Part shown: piece by piece, positions 7,802 through 15,903 of the stretch
Numbering within the stretch: the first letter of the stretch is position 1
Layout: each line of letters starts with the position of its first letter
NCBI GenBank assembly: GCA_016936355.1
Contig: JAFGYB010000027.1
Span: forward strand, 1 to 37,228
Length of the DNA: 37,228 bases
Direction of reading: 5' to 3'
Origin: Bacteroidales bacterium
GTDB lineage: Bacteria; Bacteroidota; Bacteroidia; Bacteroidales; F082
The notes under the pieces: generated by a model
Told to the model about the DNA's origin: nothing
Seen by the model: the letters and a program-made list of their open reading frames with translations, nothing else
The model's database searches: none
Program-made: the position numbers and the translations under genes

Positions 7802-8200
7802 ATGACATTAGCATCAAAAGGAAATAATTACCTTTATAATAAGATGCTTCGGAAATATGCCAGCGAGTTAAGAAAAAATATGACAAAAGCAGAGGCCTGT
7901 CTTTGGAAGTATGTGCTAAGTTCTGGTAATTTAAGAGGTTATAAATTCAGAAGACAACGGCCAGTACTCAATTATATAGCAGATTTTATGTGTACAGACC
8001 TCATGTTGATTATAGAAGTGGATGGCATTACACATTTGGATGGAGAAGTGGCTGCCCGTGATGAATTAAGACAAAAAGAATTAGAACAGGTGGGATTTAA
8101 AGTATTACGGTTTCAAGATAATGAAGTGTTAAATGATATACAAAACGTGGAAAGGGTATTGGAAAATTATGTTGAGGAATATGAACTAAAAAAAGCATAA
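7802..8200 (+). CDS. DUF559 domain protein, Vsr-like endonuclease fold
   Basis: This 132-residue protein belongs to the DUF559 family, related to very-short-patch-repair endonucleases and other restriction-endonuclease-like folds. Conserved blocks are NMTKAEACLWKYVL, then GYKFRRQRPVLNYIADFMC, then LIIEVDGITHLD, carrying the expected acidic residues (Asp of IADF, Glu and Asp of EVDG). A late GFKVLRFQDNEVLND block follows. Family length is about 115-140, so it appears intact. The ATG at 7802 is preferred over an in-frame TTG at 7763, which lies inside the inverted repeat. Its biological role is not established; a nuclease function is inferred from the fold. One sampled line is about 33% GC. It is unrelated in function to the surrounding EPS genes. 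Confidence 0.88.
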   Translation: MTLASKGNNYLYNKMLRKYASELRKNMTKAEACLWKYVLSSGNLRGYKFRRQRPVLNYIADFMCTDLMLIIEVDGITHLDGEVAARDELRQKELEQVGFKVLRFQDNEVLNDIQNVERVLENYVEEYELKKA

Positions 8201-8201
8201 C

Positions 8202-8229
8202 TCCTCCCCCTACCCCCTCCAAAGGGGGA
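8202..8229. repeat. Right 28-bp inverted repeat of the DUF559 cassette
   Basis: This is the exact reverse complement of 7756-7783. It has its own hairpin (CCCCCT at 8213-8218 with AGGGGG at 8223-8228). No T-run follows, so it is not a canonical intrinsic terminator. Confidence 0.95.
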
Positions 8230-8303
8230 TAATGGCTCTGAATCTACAATTAGTAGCATAATAATAACCTTTTATTTAAAGAAATCAGAAAAGAATAAAA
8301 AAC

Positions 8304-9203
8304 TTGAATCCACAGGTATCCATCATCATTGTCAACTTCAACAGCGAGGAATATCTTCCCGGATGCCTTGATTCTATTGCAAATCAGGTCAGGAATATTG
8401 AATATGAGATTATCATCGTTGACAATGCTTCGCAACCTTCATCCATTCAGTTTGTTCGTGACAATTATTCAGAGGTACGACTGATCATTAACGATAAAAA
8501 CCTGGGTTTTGGTGCTGCCAACAACCGGGGGGCGAAGGAAGCCAGAGGAAAATACCTGTTCTTCCTGAATCCGGATACCCTCCTTTTGGACAATGCTGCG
8601 TTGCGTTTTTATCAGTTTCTGGAAGAAGAAAAACCGGAGGCTGTGGCTTGTGGAGGGAGTCTGATTTCTTCTGAAGGTCATCCCATCACATCATACGGTA
8701 ACTTCCCATCTTTGCTGCAGGAAGTTGGCGATATGGGATTCCGTAGATTTTTTCAGTCTTATTACGACCGGTACCTGAGTATTGGGAAAAAAGCAGATGA
8801 GCTGCAAACGCCCATACGTGTGCCATATATCACGGGAGCAGATATTTTCGTCCGAAAACAAGTTTTTTTCGAAGTAGGTGGTTTTGATGAAAACTTCTTT
8901 TTGTATTACGAAGAAACGGATCTGTTTTACCGTCTGCACCAAAAGGGGTTGGTTTCCTTCCTGTTACCGGATGTGAAAATTATTCATTTGGAAGGGCCGG
9001 CTCTGATGAAGGAAAACAAACTGAATCTGGAAAAGTGGCCGGTCTGGGAACAAAGCAAATATTACTATTATAGAAAGCATAAGGGAATAATTGTGTCGTT
9101 ACTGGTAAAAAAAATACAACTGCTGTCTTTGGTTTTTCATTATCTCTTTGGCCCCATGAAATATCCCTTACTAAAGACTTTGAAAACAACCTGGAAGGCA
9201 TGA
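8304..9203 (+). CDS. Glycosyltransferase family 2 (WbbL/rhamnosyltransferase-like)
   Basis: This 299-residue GT-A enzyme should add one sugar to the lipid-linked repeat unit at the cytoplasmic face. The N-terminal VSIIIVNFNSEEYLPGCLDSI, then IIVDNAS, the NPDTLLLD nucleotide-sugar/metal site and the later YYEETDLFYRLHQKG block are typical of the WbbL-like GT2 subgroup. The C-terminus (residues 245-295) is basic and hydrophobic and may touch the membrane. The start is TTG at 8304: an in-frame TAA lies at 8277-8279 and no ATG precedes the conserved strand. The donor sugar is unknown. Confidence 0.88.
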   Translation: MNPQVSIIIVNFNSEEYLPGCLDSIANQVRNIEYEIIIVDNASQPSSIQFVRDNYSEVRLIINDKNLGFGAANNRGAKEARGKYLFFLNPDTLLLDNAALRFYQFLEEEKPEAVACGGSLISSEGHPITSYGNFPSLLQEVGDMGFRRFFQSYYDRYLSIGKKADELQTPIRVPYITGADIFVRKQVFFEVGGFDENFFLYYEETDLFYRLHQKGLVSFLLPDVKIIHLEGPALMKENKLNLEKWPVWEQSKYYYYRKHKGIIVSLLVKKIQLLSLVFHYLFGPMKYPLLKTLKTTWKA

Positions 9204-9246
9204 GAAGGTAAGAAACAAGAAAAAAGATGAAAGAAAAAAGAAAAAA

Positions 9247-9310
9247 GACACATGATAAAAGAGACAAGTAACAATTTTTTGGTCAGGAATTCTACGGTTG
9301 GAAACGAACC
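9247..9310. repeat. 64-bp direct repeat, copy 1
   Basis: It matches 9537-9600 with three differences by eye. The shared core includes AACAATTTTTTGGTCAGGAA and the end GAAACGAACC. Confidence 0.9.
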
Positions 9311-9381
9311 AATCTAATGGTCTTAATGTCAAAGATTTCTGTGTTCTTCGCCCTGTGCTCTAAGCTACTTCAACTCCACAG

Positions 9382-9414
9382 GAAGAGATTCTTCACTCCG
9401 TTCAGAATGACAAC
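9382..9414. repeat. Third copy of the GAAGAG...TTCA-AATGAC dispersed repeat
   Basis: It is a diverged relative of 13-50 and 1581-1618, with the hairpin GAAGA/TCTTC and the ending TTCAGAATGACAAC. Sequences of this type are widely dispersed in bacterial intergenic DNA. Confidence 0.65.
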
Positions 9415-9536
9415 TTAAAGTAAGTTTGAACCATTATCAACTTTTTGAATCTGTGAGCTGCCAAAGCCAATGCCAACAGCCAAAGCCTAAACAAGAAACA
9501 AGAGACAAGACAAAAGAAACAAGACACAAGAAAAAG

Positions 9537-9600
9537 GACACAAGATAAAAGAGACAAGAAACAATTTTTTGGTCAGGAATTCTACGGTTAGAAACGAACC
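9537..9600. repeat. 64-bp direct repeat, copy 2
   Basis: This is the second copy, 290 bases downstream of copy 1 in the same orientation. Confidence 0.9.
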
Positions 9601-9767
9601 GGGCCAATGGCCAAAGCTAATGCCAAAGTGAAAATATGAAACAAGAGCGTCACCTCGTCACTCAGTCACGTTCAACATACAGACACTTTTTTCCAAACTT
9701 TTTCGTTTAACGAACAATAACGGTTTGTCGGGAAAAGGTTGTTAATTTTAATAGCTTTACAGAATTA

Positions 9768-9775
9768 TATTTTTG
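9768..9775 (+). promoter_or_regulatory. -7 box TATTTTTG for the first Wzi gene
   Basis: An exact TAnnTTTG match lies 14 bases before the ATG at 9790. A TTG at 9739-9741 is a possible but slightly distant -33 element (26-base spacer). Confidence 0.5.
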
Positions 9776-9789
9776 AATTAAAACAGAAG

Positions 9790-11460
9790 ATGAATAATAC
9801 AGTACGGTATCAACTTTATGCGCTTATATTAATGGTTATGTTTCCCCTGATTTCTTTGGGGCAAACCTTGCCTGTCGGAACACCGGTGTTGAGTGATTAT
9901 TACAGAAGAGCACAGTTGTTGGGGAAGTTGAATCCTGAGGTTAGTTTCACTTCTTTTCCTTTGTTTCCGGTAGGGGCTTTTAAAGTTCAAAATGCATTTG
10001 ATCCGGATAGTACTTTATATAAAAATCGCCTGATCGATTTTGACGGAATGGCACCATTTCTAAACAAAAAAGGCAGGGTACAACTCTTGCCTGTGGTATG
10101 GAAGAATCAATACAACAGCCAGCATCCTGCCGGTATGAATGATGGAGTTATGGTTCCGGCCAGAGGTTACCAAACAGTTTTGAGTGCAGGTGTGTTTATT
10201 AAATTCGGTCCGTTATCTGTTCAGCTGAATCCCGAATGGCACTATGCAGCCAATGTGCCGTTTCAGGGATTTTATCAGATTTATGGTAAACCATCTCCCC
10301 CCAGTGGTTTAATTGATCTTCCCGAACGGTTTGGCGATTCGGCCATTCAACAAGTATCCTGGGGGCAAAGCAGCATCCGGCTGACCTTCGGCCCGGTTTC
10401 GTTTGGCTTTTCCAACGAGAACCTGTGGTGGGGACCGGGTATTCACAATGCCCTGCTCATGACCAATAATGCGCCGGGATTCCCGCACCTCACCTTGAAT
10501 ACCGTTCGCCCTATAAAAACGCCTATTGGTTCGTTTGAAGGGCAACTCATTGGCGGGAAACTGGTGGGCTCCGGTTATACTCCGGGTTTACCGGATGACT
10601 GGCGGTACCTGAATTCATTGACCCTGACCTATCAACCCAAATGGGTTCCAGGACTCTTTCTGGGGTTTGCCCGCAGTTTTCAGATTTACCACAGCGACAT
10701 GGGAAATCATTTGTACGATTACCTCCCGGTGTTTGGTGCCATTGAGAAAGTGGCTGTGGGGAATGCAGCAACCGATGTCCGCCGTCAGGATCAGTTGCTC
10801 TCAATTTTTATGCGGTGGGTCTGGGTGAAAGCTCGTGGGGAATTTTATGCGGAATTTGGCCGGGAGGACCATGCCTGGAATACACGGGATTTGCTGCTGG
10901 AGCCCAATCATTCGGCAGCTTATGTCGTTGGTTTGATGAAATTATTTCCTCTGTGGAGGAAAAATGAATACATTCAGATAAATGCCGAAGTTACAAACTT
11001 GGCTTCAACTGCTACAACCAATAACCGGGTTAGAGATTACACTCCACCTGTTGGTTATTGGTATACACATTATCAGATAAAACAGGGCTATACTAATGAT
11101 GGACAGGTTTTGGGAGCAGGAATAGGTCCCGGGAGCAACATGCAATGGTTGAGAGTGAGCTGGGTAAAAGGAATGAAGAGCCTGGGGCTCGATTTCGAAA
11201 GATATGTGCACGATAATGATTATTTAATTGCTAACATAAAAGATATCAGAAGAAATTGGGTGGATCTTAGTACCGGGCTGGTGGGCAGTTGGGCATACAA
11301 AAATTTACTCTTCTCTGCTGAGGTAAAATACATTCATGAAATCAATTATGAATGGCGCTACAGGCCTGTTCAGATAACAAATGCCAAACCCACTTACTGG
11401 AGCCCGACAAAGGATTCGTATAATTTTCATGCATTAGTCAATGTGGTGTATCGTTTTTAA
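9790..11460 (+). CDS. Capsule assembly Wzi family outer-membrane protein (paralogue 1)
   Basis: This 556-residue protein has a Sec signal peptide at about 1-24 (hydrophobic core LYALILMVMFPLISLG) and a mature part of alternating beta strands ending in an aromatic residue (VVYRF), as in outer-membrane barrels. Wzi-type proteins bind or organise capsule at the cell surface. Family blocks are TLPVGTPVLSDYYRRAQLLG after the signal peptide and LWWGPGIHNALLMTNNAPGF near residue 210. The ATG at 9790 gives a clean signal peptide; the longer frame from 9739 adds residues that would spoil it. It is a tandem paralogue of the next gene, 19 bases downstream. Confidence 0.88.
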   Translation: MNNTVRYQLYALILMVMFPLISLGQTLPVGTPVLSDYYRRAQLLGKLNPEVSFTSFPLFPVGAFKVQNAFDPDSTLYKNRLIDFDGMAPFLNKKGRVQLLPVVWKNQYNSQHPAGMNDGVMVPARGYQTVLSAGVFIKFGPLSVQLNPEWHYAANVPFQGFYQIYGKPSPPSGLIDLPERFGDSAIQQVSWGQSSIRLTFGPVSFGFSNENLWWGPGIHNALLMTNNAPGFPHLTLNTVRPIKTPIGSFEGQLIGGKLVGSGYTPGLPDDWRYLNSLTLTYQPKWVPGLFLGFARSFQIYHSDMGNHLYDYLPVFGAIEKVAVGNAATDVRRQDQLLSIFMRWVWVKARGEFYAEFGREDHAWNTRDLLLEPNHSAAYVVGLMKLFPLWRKNEYIQINAEVTNLASTATTNNRVRDYTPPVGYWYTHYQIKQGYTNDGQVLGAGIGPGSNMQWLRVSWVKGMKSLGLDFERYVHDNDYLIANIKDIRRNWVDLSTGLVGSWAYKNLLFSAEVKYIHEINYEWRYRPVQITNAKPTYWSPTKDSYNFHALVNVVYRF

Positions 11461-11479
11461 TTGCCAGGAGTCACGTAAA

Positions 11480-13219
11480 ATGAAATGTTGTATGCTCAAT
11501 AAATTCCAATATATCAAAGGTGCGTTGCGCTGTAAAATGGTGGTTTTTTTAATGGTTTTTTTCAGTGTTTTACAGGCAATGGGACAAACACTACCTGTAG
11601 GCATGCCCGTATTGCAGGATGTGTACCGCAGAAATCAGCTGTTGGGAAAGATAAACAATGAGGTTAGTTTTACCGTTCTTCCGCTGTTTCCGTTCCAGGT
11701 AACGGACAAAAGTAAGGTCTTTGATCCCGATAGTACGATGTCGGGGTCCTCACTGATTTCAATGAAAAGCAGATTCGTATTTGCTAAAAAGAAAGGCAAA
11801 ATAGAATTGCTACCCATTATTTGGAAGCAGCAAACCAATACAAAATTTCCCTATGGACTCAATGATGGCGCTATGATTCCCGCCCGGGGATATCAAACCT
11901 TGTTCAGTGCGGGGTTCTATGCGCAATACGGTCCACTCAGTATTCAATTGTGGCCTGAAGTGGTCTACGCGCAAAACAGTCCCTATGCAGGCTTTCCCGA
12001 AAATTATTCGGATGAGATTTGGGCACAGTATTACTGGAGGTTGAATGAAATTGACCTCCCGGAACGGTTTGGAAACGGACCGTATAGTAAAATCACCTGG
12101 GGACAGAGCAGCATCCGGTTCACCTTTGGTCCTGTGTCCTTCGGACTTTCTAATGAGAACCTTTGGTGGGGACCAGGTATTAGAAATACATTGGTAATGA
12201 CCAATAATGCTGCAGGTTTTAAGCATTTAACGTTGAATTCTGTAAGGCCAGTTAATACAGTTATCGGTTCTTTTGAATGGCAATTGATTGCCGGCAGGCT
12301 TGAGCCTTCCGGATATTTACCTGCGGGTTCTGATCGGACTTTTAATGGAAGACAATTGTATAATCCTAAACCGGACGAGTGGAGGTTTTTAAGTGGCGTT
12401 ATTTTAACGTACCATCCTAAATGGGTGCCCGGCTTGTTTTTGGGTGCCACCCGGACCATGCAGCAATATCACACGACTGTGGGCCGTAACCTTATCGATT
12501 ATTTCCCGGTATTTACCCCTTATGGACTGCGTAAGGCTGGTGGTGACGGGGCCCTGGCACAAAAGAGGTCTCAATTGTATTCCTTTTTTATGCGCTGGCT
12601 TTGGGAAAAAGGTCATGGGGAGGTGTATTTTGAATACGGAAGAAATGATTATTACTGGGATAAGAGAGACTTACAGGTGGAACCTGCTTACTCCGGAGCC
12701 TTTGTTGTTGGATTTAGAAAACTGGTACCATTAAAGAACCGAAAAGATCAGTACCTGCAAATTATGTCGGAGTTTACCCAGTTGGCATTCAACCCCACAA
12801 CAATTAACAGAAATGGAAATAATGCCACCAGTTGGTATACAAGTGGTGTTGTGAGAGCAGGATATACGCACGAAGGACAAATTATCGGGTCGGGGATTGG
12901 TCCGGGAAGTAATATGCAAACACTGGAGGTGGATTGGGTAAAATCATTGAAAATGATAGGTTTGCGGTTTGAAAGATTGGTGCACAACAACGATTTTTTC
13001 TTGTTGTACATCAAGGATATCCGACGAAACTGGGTGGATGTCAGCGCTACACTTATCGGACAATGGCCCTATAAAAACCTGTTATTTAGCGGCCGCATTC
13101 AATATGTTCGGTCCATGAATTATGAATGGCAGTTTACCCCTCCTTCTTCCGGATACTGGGGGCCAGGATTGGATGTTACTAATCTTCACCTGAGACTGGG
13201 CGTGGTGTACCGGTTTTAG
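11480..13219 (+). CDS. Capsule assembly Wzi family outer-membrane protein (paralogue 2)
   Basis: This protein of about 579 residues is clearly homologous to the preceding one along its length. It shares TLPVGMPVLQDVYRRNQLLG after a signal peptide (about residues 1-36, core VVFLMVFFSVLQAMG) and LWWGPGIRNTLVMTNNAAGF. It carries an insertion around SDRTFNGRQLYNPKPDEWRF that is absent from paralogue 1, and ends LGVVYRF. An alternative ATG at 11495 would shorten the signal peptide. The tandem arrangement suggests duplication with divergence, perhaps to handle different forms of the polymer; that is inference. Confidence 0.88.
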   Translation: MKCCMLNKFQYIKGALRCKMVVFLMVFFSVLQAMGQTLPVGMPVLQDVYRRNQLLGKINNEVSFTVLPLFPFQVTDKSKVFDPDSTMSGSSLISMKSRFVFAKKKGKIELLPIIWKQQTNTKFPYGLNDGAMIPARGYQTLFSAGFYAQYGPLSIQLWPEVVYAQNSPYAGFPENYSDEIWAQYYWRLNEIDLPERFGNGPYSKITWGQSSIRFTFGPVSFGLSNENLWWGPGIRNTLVMTNNAAGFKHLTLNSVRPVNTVIGSFEWQLIAGRLEPSGYLPAGSDRTFNGRQLYNPKPDEWRFLSGVILTYHPKWVPGLFLGATRTMQQYHTTVGRNLIDYFPVFTPYGLRKAGGDGALAQKRSQLYSFFMRWLWEKGHGEVYFEYGRNDYYWDKRDLQVEPAYSGAFVVGFRKLVPLKNRKDQYLQIMSEFTQLAFNPTTINRNGNNATSWYTSGVVRAGYTHEGQIIGSGIGPGSNMQTLEVDWVKSLKMIGLRFERLVHNNDFFLLYIKDIRRNWVDVSATLIGQWPYKNLLFSGRIQYVRSMNYEWQFTPPSSGYWGPGLDVTNLHLRLGVVYRF

Positions 13220-13254
13220 AGGAAATAAAAAATTTACATTAGCCAGAGGGAAAA

Positions 13255-14067
13255 ATGTCAGTTTCTTCAAAGACAGTATCTGTCATTATACCGGTATTTA
13301 ATAACGGAAATTATCTCAATGATACAATTCAAAGTGTAGTAAATCAGGCATATAAAGACTTTGAGATTATTGTTGTTGATGATGGTTCAACGGATCAAAA
13401 TACGTTACAGGTTCTGAAAGAAATCAATCACCCTCAGATAGAAGTTTTTATTCAGGATTATGCCGGGGTTTCAATAGCCAGAAATTATGGAATTGAAAAA
13501 GCATCGGGAAAATATATTTTACCCCTGGATGCGGATGATCTTTTAGGTGACACCTTTATAGAACAAGCCGTGGATGTTCTGGATAAAAATCCATTAGTTA
13601 AAGTTGTGTTCGGTGATGTTCGAATGTTTGGTAAAAAACACGGGATGAAAAAGCTACCCAATCATTCATTAGAAATGTTATTGGGGCAAAATACCATGGT
13701 CGTAACTTCGATGTTTCGGAAAGCAGATTTTTTGAATACATCCGGATTTAATCCCAACATGAATGAAGGTTTTGAGGATTGGGATTTTTGGCTTACACTT
13801 TTGGAATCAGGGGGTGATGTCTTTAAATTGGATACGATTGCTTTGCACTACAGAATCAAAGAATCATCCCGAAATTCTTCCCTCACGGCACAAAAAATGC
13901 AAAAGCTACGCCGGCAGATCTATGAAAATCATAAGGAACTTTATGCCCGGCATTTTTTTGATCCGTTGAAGTCTTTTGAGTATGGATTGCTGCTCACTTC
14001 AAAAGAGTATAAACTGGGAAAAAAATTGCTCCGACCTCTTCGGATCCTGTTACAGAAATTGAAATAA
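13255..14067 (+). CDS. Glycosyltransferase family 2
   Basis: This 270-residue GT-A glycosyltransferase begins VSVIIPVFNNGNYLNDTIQS, followed by the VVDDGSTD block. The metal-binding LDADD is near residue 97, and the acceptor-side motif GFEDWDFWLTLLESGG is near 167. The length and architecture are normal for small GT2 enzymes of O-antigen/EPS loci. The ATG at 13255 is preceded by AGAGGG, one of the few purine-rich ribosome-binding-like sites in the locus. It follows the second Wzi gene by 35 bases and is likely co-transcribed. Donor and acceptor are not predictable. Confidence 0.9.
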   Translation: MSVSSKTVSVIIPVFNNGNYLNDTIQSVVNQAYKDFEIIVVDDGSTDQNTLQVLKEINHPQIEVFIQDYAGVSIARNYGIEKASGKYILPLDADDLLGDTFIEQAVDVLDKNPLVKVVFGDVRMFGKKHGMKKLPNHSLEMLLGQNTMVVTSMFRKADFLNTSGFNPNMNEGFEDWDFWLTLLESGGDVFKLDTIALHYRIKESSRNSSLTAQKMQKLRRQIYENHKELYARHFFDPLKSFEYGLLLTSKEYKLGKKLLRPLRILLQKLK

Positions 14068-14114
14068 TATGTGATACACAATTTCCTGCAAATAAGGGAA
14101 TTGTATTTTGTTCA

Positions 14115-15362
14115 ATGGGAAATTCACTTCCTAAATATAATTTTATTGACAGGTTGAAAGATAAACAACCTGTTTTCCTAAAGGGATTGTTGGCTTTGTT
14201 ATTAGCCGATGTAATGATCGACCCCAACAACCTTATTTTCCGTGTTAAATATGTATTGTTTGTTTTTGTTTTACTGGTATGGACAGTAGGTTTTCGTCCA
14301 AAAATGAACCGCTGGGATTCAAAACTAGCATATGTTGCGGTTTTTATAGGCGTGTTTATGCCTTTTTACGCTTTGTCAGTGGGAATTATCAATAGTGTTT
14401 TGCACAATGTTCCTGTAGGCAATTTAGTGTATTTGAATTCCTTTTTCTTTTTTCTGCTGGTATTGGTAACGATGAATAATACTTCCTATTTAACAGTGCT
14501 GTTTAATCGTTCCTCGTTGATGATCGTTTTGGTAACACTTCTAATATACGCATCGTTGGTGTTGAATCCACTTTGGTTTAAATCCTTGTATCAATATTTT
14601 GTGATGGATAAAAATGTTGCGGCCTATGCATTGAGAAATTACGGAAAGATTACCATGCTGATGATCTTTTATAAAACTTCATCGATTTTGGTTTTTCCAT
14701 TGTCCTATTATCTCTACAAAATCCTGATCGATCAGAAAACGAAAGCTCGTTTTGTACAGTACCTGTTGACGGTTTTGATAATGGTCACTTTGTTTTTGTC
14801 CGGTACGCGGGCCAACGTATTGTCCTTGTTTCTGATCCTGATTTTTTATTTGGGGTTTTTTACTTACCGCCGATCCAAAACCTGGTTTGTCCTGGTAGTT
14901 AGTGCCGGATTGGTTCTGTTTTTATTGATGCTGCCTTCCGTTTGGGAAGTGTTTATGAACAGGCATGAGGCCTCCAATGCCATCAAGTTTGGTTATCTGC
15001 CATCGTATGCAGACTTTTTTGATCAGAACCTGCTGAGTTTGTTTTTTGGACAGGGAATCGGGGGCATTTTCTATGCATCAGTATTGAACAGGATGGTAGG
15101 AGTAACCGAGCTTACCTATCTTGAATTGATTCGAATTTGGGGTATTCCCATCGCCGTCATTTTCGGTGTGATTCTTATTTGGCCCTTGGTGCGGGAAATT
15201 AAATCGAAAAAATTAAGCCACCTGTTTATCGCGTACCTGGCGTTTTTGTTTATTGCCGGAACGAATCCGTTGCTGTTGAGCTCAACGGGGATGCTGGTGC
15301 TTGTTTATGTGTTTTCAATGTCGTTTGGAAAGTCTGAAAGGTTTGAAAAGTTGAAGAGTTAA
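14115..15362 (+). CDS. wzy: O-antigen polymerase/ligase-like membrane protein (Wzy-like)
   Basis: This 415-residue protein has about ten to twelve hydrophobic helices and a larger loop in the second half (about residues 270-320, with FDQNLLSLFFGQGIGGIFY), the layout of Wzy polymerases and WaaL ligases. A conserved-looking LFLSGTRANVLSLFL block near 230 is typical of this superfamily. It would join repeat units at the periplasmic face. It is the only such protein in the locus, which favours polymerase. The last residues (GKSERFEKLKS) are encoded by a purine-rich dispersed repeat that continues beyond the stop, so the natural C-terminus may have been altered by repeat sequence. Confidence 0.78.
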   Translation: MGNSLPKYNFIDRLKDKQPVFLKGLLALLLADVMIDPNNLIFRVKYVLFVFVLLVWTVGFRPKMNRWDSKLAYVAVFIGVFMPFYALSVGIINSVLHNVPVGNLVYLNSFFFFLLVLVTMNNTSYLTVLFNRSSLMIVLVTLLIYASLVLNPLWFKSLYQYFVMDKNVAAYALRNYGKITMLMIFYKTSSILVFPLSYYLYKILIDQKTKARFVQYLLTVLIMVTLFLSGTRANVLSLFLILIFYLGFFTYRRSKTWFVLVVSAGLVLFLLMLPSVWEVFMNRHEASNAIKFGYLPSYADFFDQNLLSLFFGQGIGGIFYASVLNRMVGVTELTYLELIRIWGIPIAVIFGVILIWPLVREIKSKKLSHLFIAYLAFLFIAGTNPLLLSSTGMLVLVYVFSMSFGKSERFEKLKS

Positions 15363-15380
15363 AGAGTTAAAGTTTGAAAA
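15329..15380. repeat. Purine-rich repeat left of the first four-helix-bundle gene
   Basis: This is a run of GAAAAGTTGAAGAGTTAAAG-type words overlapping the 3' end of the Wzy-like gene. Its 11-base core GAAAAGTTGAA (15345-15355) recurs as the reverse complement at 15833-15843 on the other side of the pseudogene. Similar words occur at 1537-1580. Confidence 0.7.
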
Positions 15381-15459
15381 TAATTATGATTCATTTTATT
15401 CCTGTAACTTTATAACATGTTTAACAATTAAACTTTTTAACCCTTAAAAATGAACAATT

Positions 15460-15822
15460 ATGTCAAAAATTGAATCTTTTGAGGAGTTGGTGATATGGCA
15501 GGAATCAAGAGAATTAGTGACGATTGTTTACAACGTCTTTGAAAAATCAAAAGACTACTCGTTTAAAGATCAAATACAAAGGGCTTCCGTTTCCGTTATG
15601 AATAATATATCTGAAGGTTTTGAAAGAGGATCAAATGCTGAATTTATAAGATTTTTATTTATTTCTAAGGCTTCTGCCGGAGAGGTCTGAAGCATGATTT
15701 ATGTTGCAAGTGATATAGGATATATAAATGCTAAAATAAGGGAAGATTTGCTTGCAAGAACAAGAAAGTTATCTGGAAGTATTTCCAATTTTATTAAATA
15801 CCTTAAAACAACCAAGGTTTGA
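15460..15822 (+). pseudogene. Four-helix-bundle (S23/IVP-type) protein gene with one in-frame TGA
   Basis: The frame encodes 120 codons of a four helix bundle protein, the family first known from 23S rRNA intervening sequences. It begins MSKIESFEELVIWQESRELV, continues with QRASVSVMNNISEGFERGS and AEFIRFLFISKASAGEV, and then meets TGA at 15688-15690. The same frame continues SMIYVASDIGYINAKIREDL... to IKYLKTTKV and a stop at 15820. Family members normally read GEVRS here, so TGA most simply replaces CGA (one C-to-T change). No frameshift is needed. The truncated 76-residue product would lack the last helices. A sampled line is only about 23% GC. It is flanked by imperfect inverted low-complexity sequence. 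Confidence 0.82.
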
Positions 15823-15823
15823 G

Positions 15824-15870
15824 ATTAACCCTTTCAACTTTTCTAACTTTTTAATCATTTAACCTTTTCT
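15824..15870. repeat. Pyrimidine-rich repeat right of the first four-helix-bundle gene
   Basis: It consists of TTTCAACTTTTC / AACTTTTTAA / TTAACC words that are the inverted counterpart of the purine-rich run at 15329-15380. The inverted match is imperfect beyond an 11-base core, and low complexity lowers its significance. Confidence 0.6.
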
Positions 15871-15903
15871 CATTCTAATTTTAGAAACTTAAAAACAAGA
15901 ATT

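Larger units (their letters stand above)
7756..8229 (+). mobile_element. Putative 474-bp cassette: inverted repeat - DUF559 gene - inverted repeat
   Basis: A perfect 28-base inverted repeat encloses a single small AT-rich gene and almost nothing else; the gene's stop ends two bases before the right repeat. The cassette fits between the wzx stop and the next glycosyltransferase without damaging either. No transposase is present and no clear target-site duplication was found by eye. Mobility is an inference from the structure. Confidence 0.6.
9204..9789. repeat. Repeat-rich intergenic gap of 586 bases
   Basis: No gene is supported. The gap contains AAACAAGA-type purine runs, a 64-base direct repeat (9247-9310 and 9537-9600), one copy of the GAAGAGATTCTTCACTCCG family repeat (9382-9414), the shared word GCCCTGTGCTCTA (9350-9362) and GCCAATGCCAACAGCC-type words near 9463-9485. 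The gap ends with a promoter-like TATTTTTG before the Wzi gene. Confidence 0.8.
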
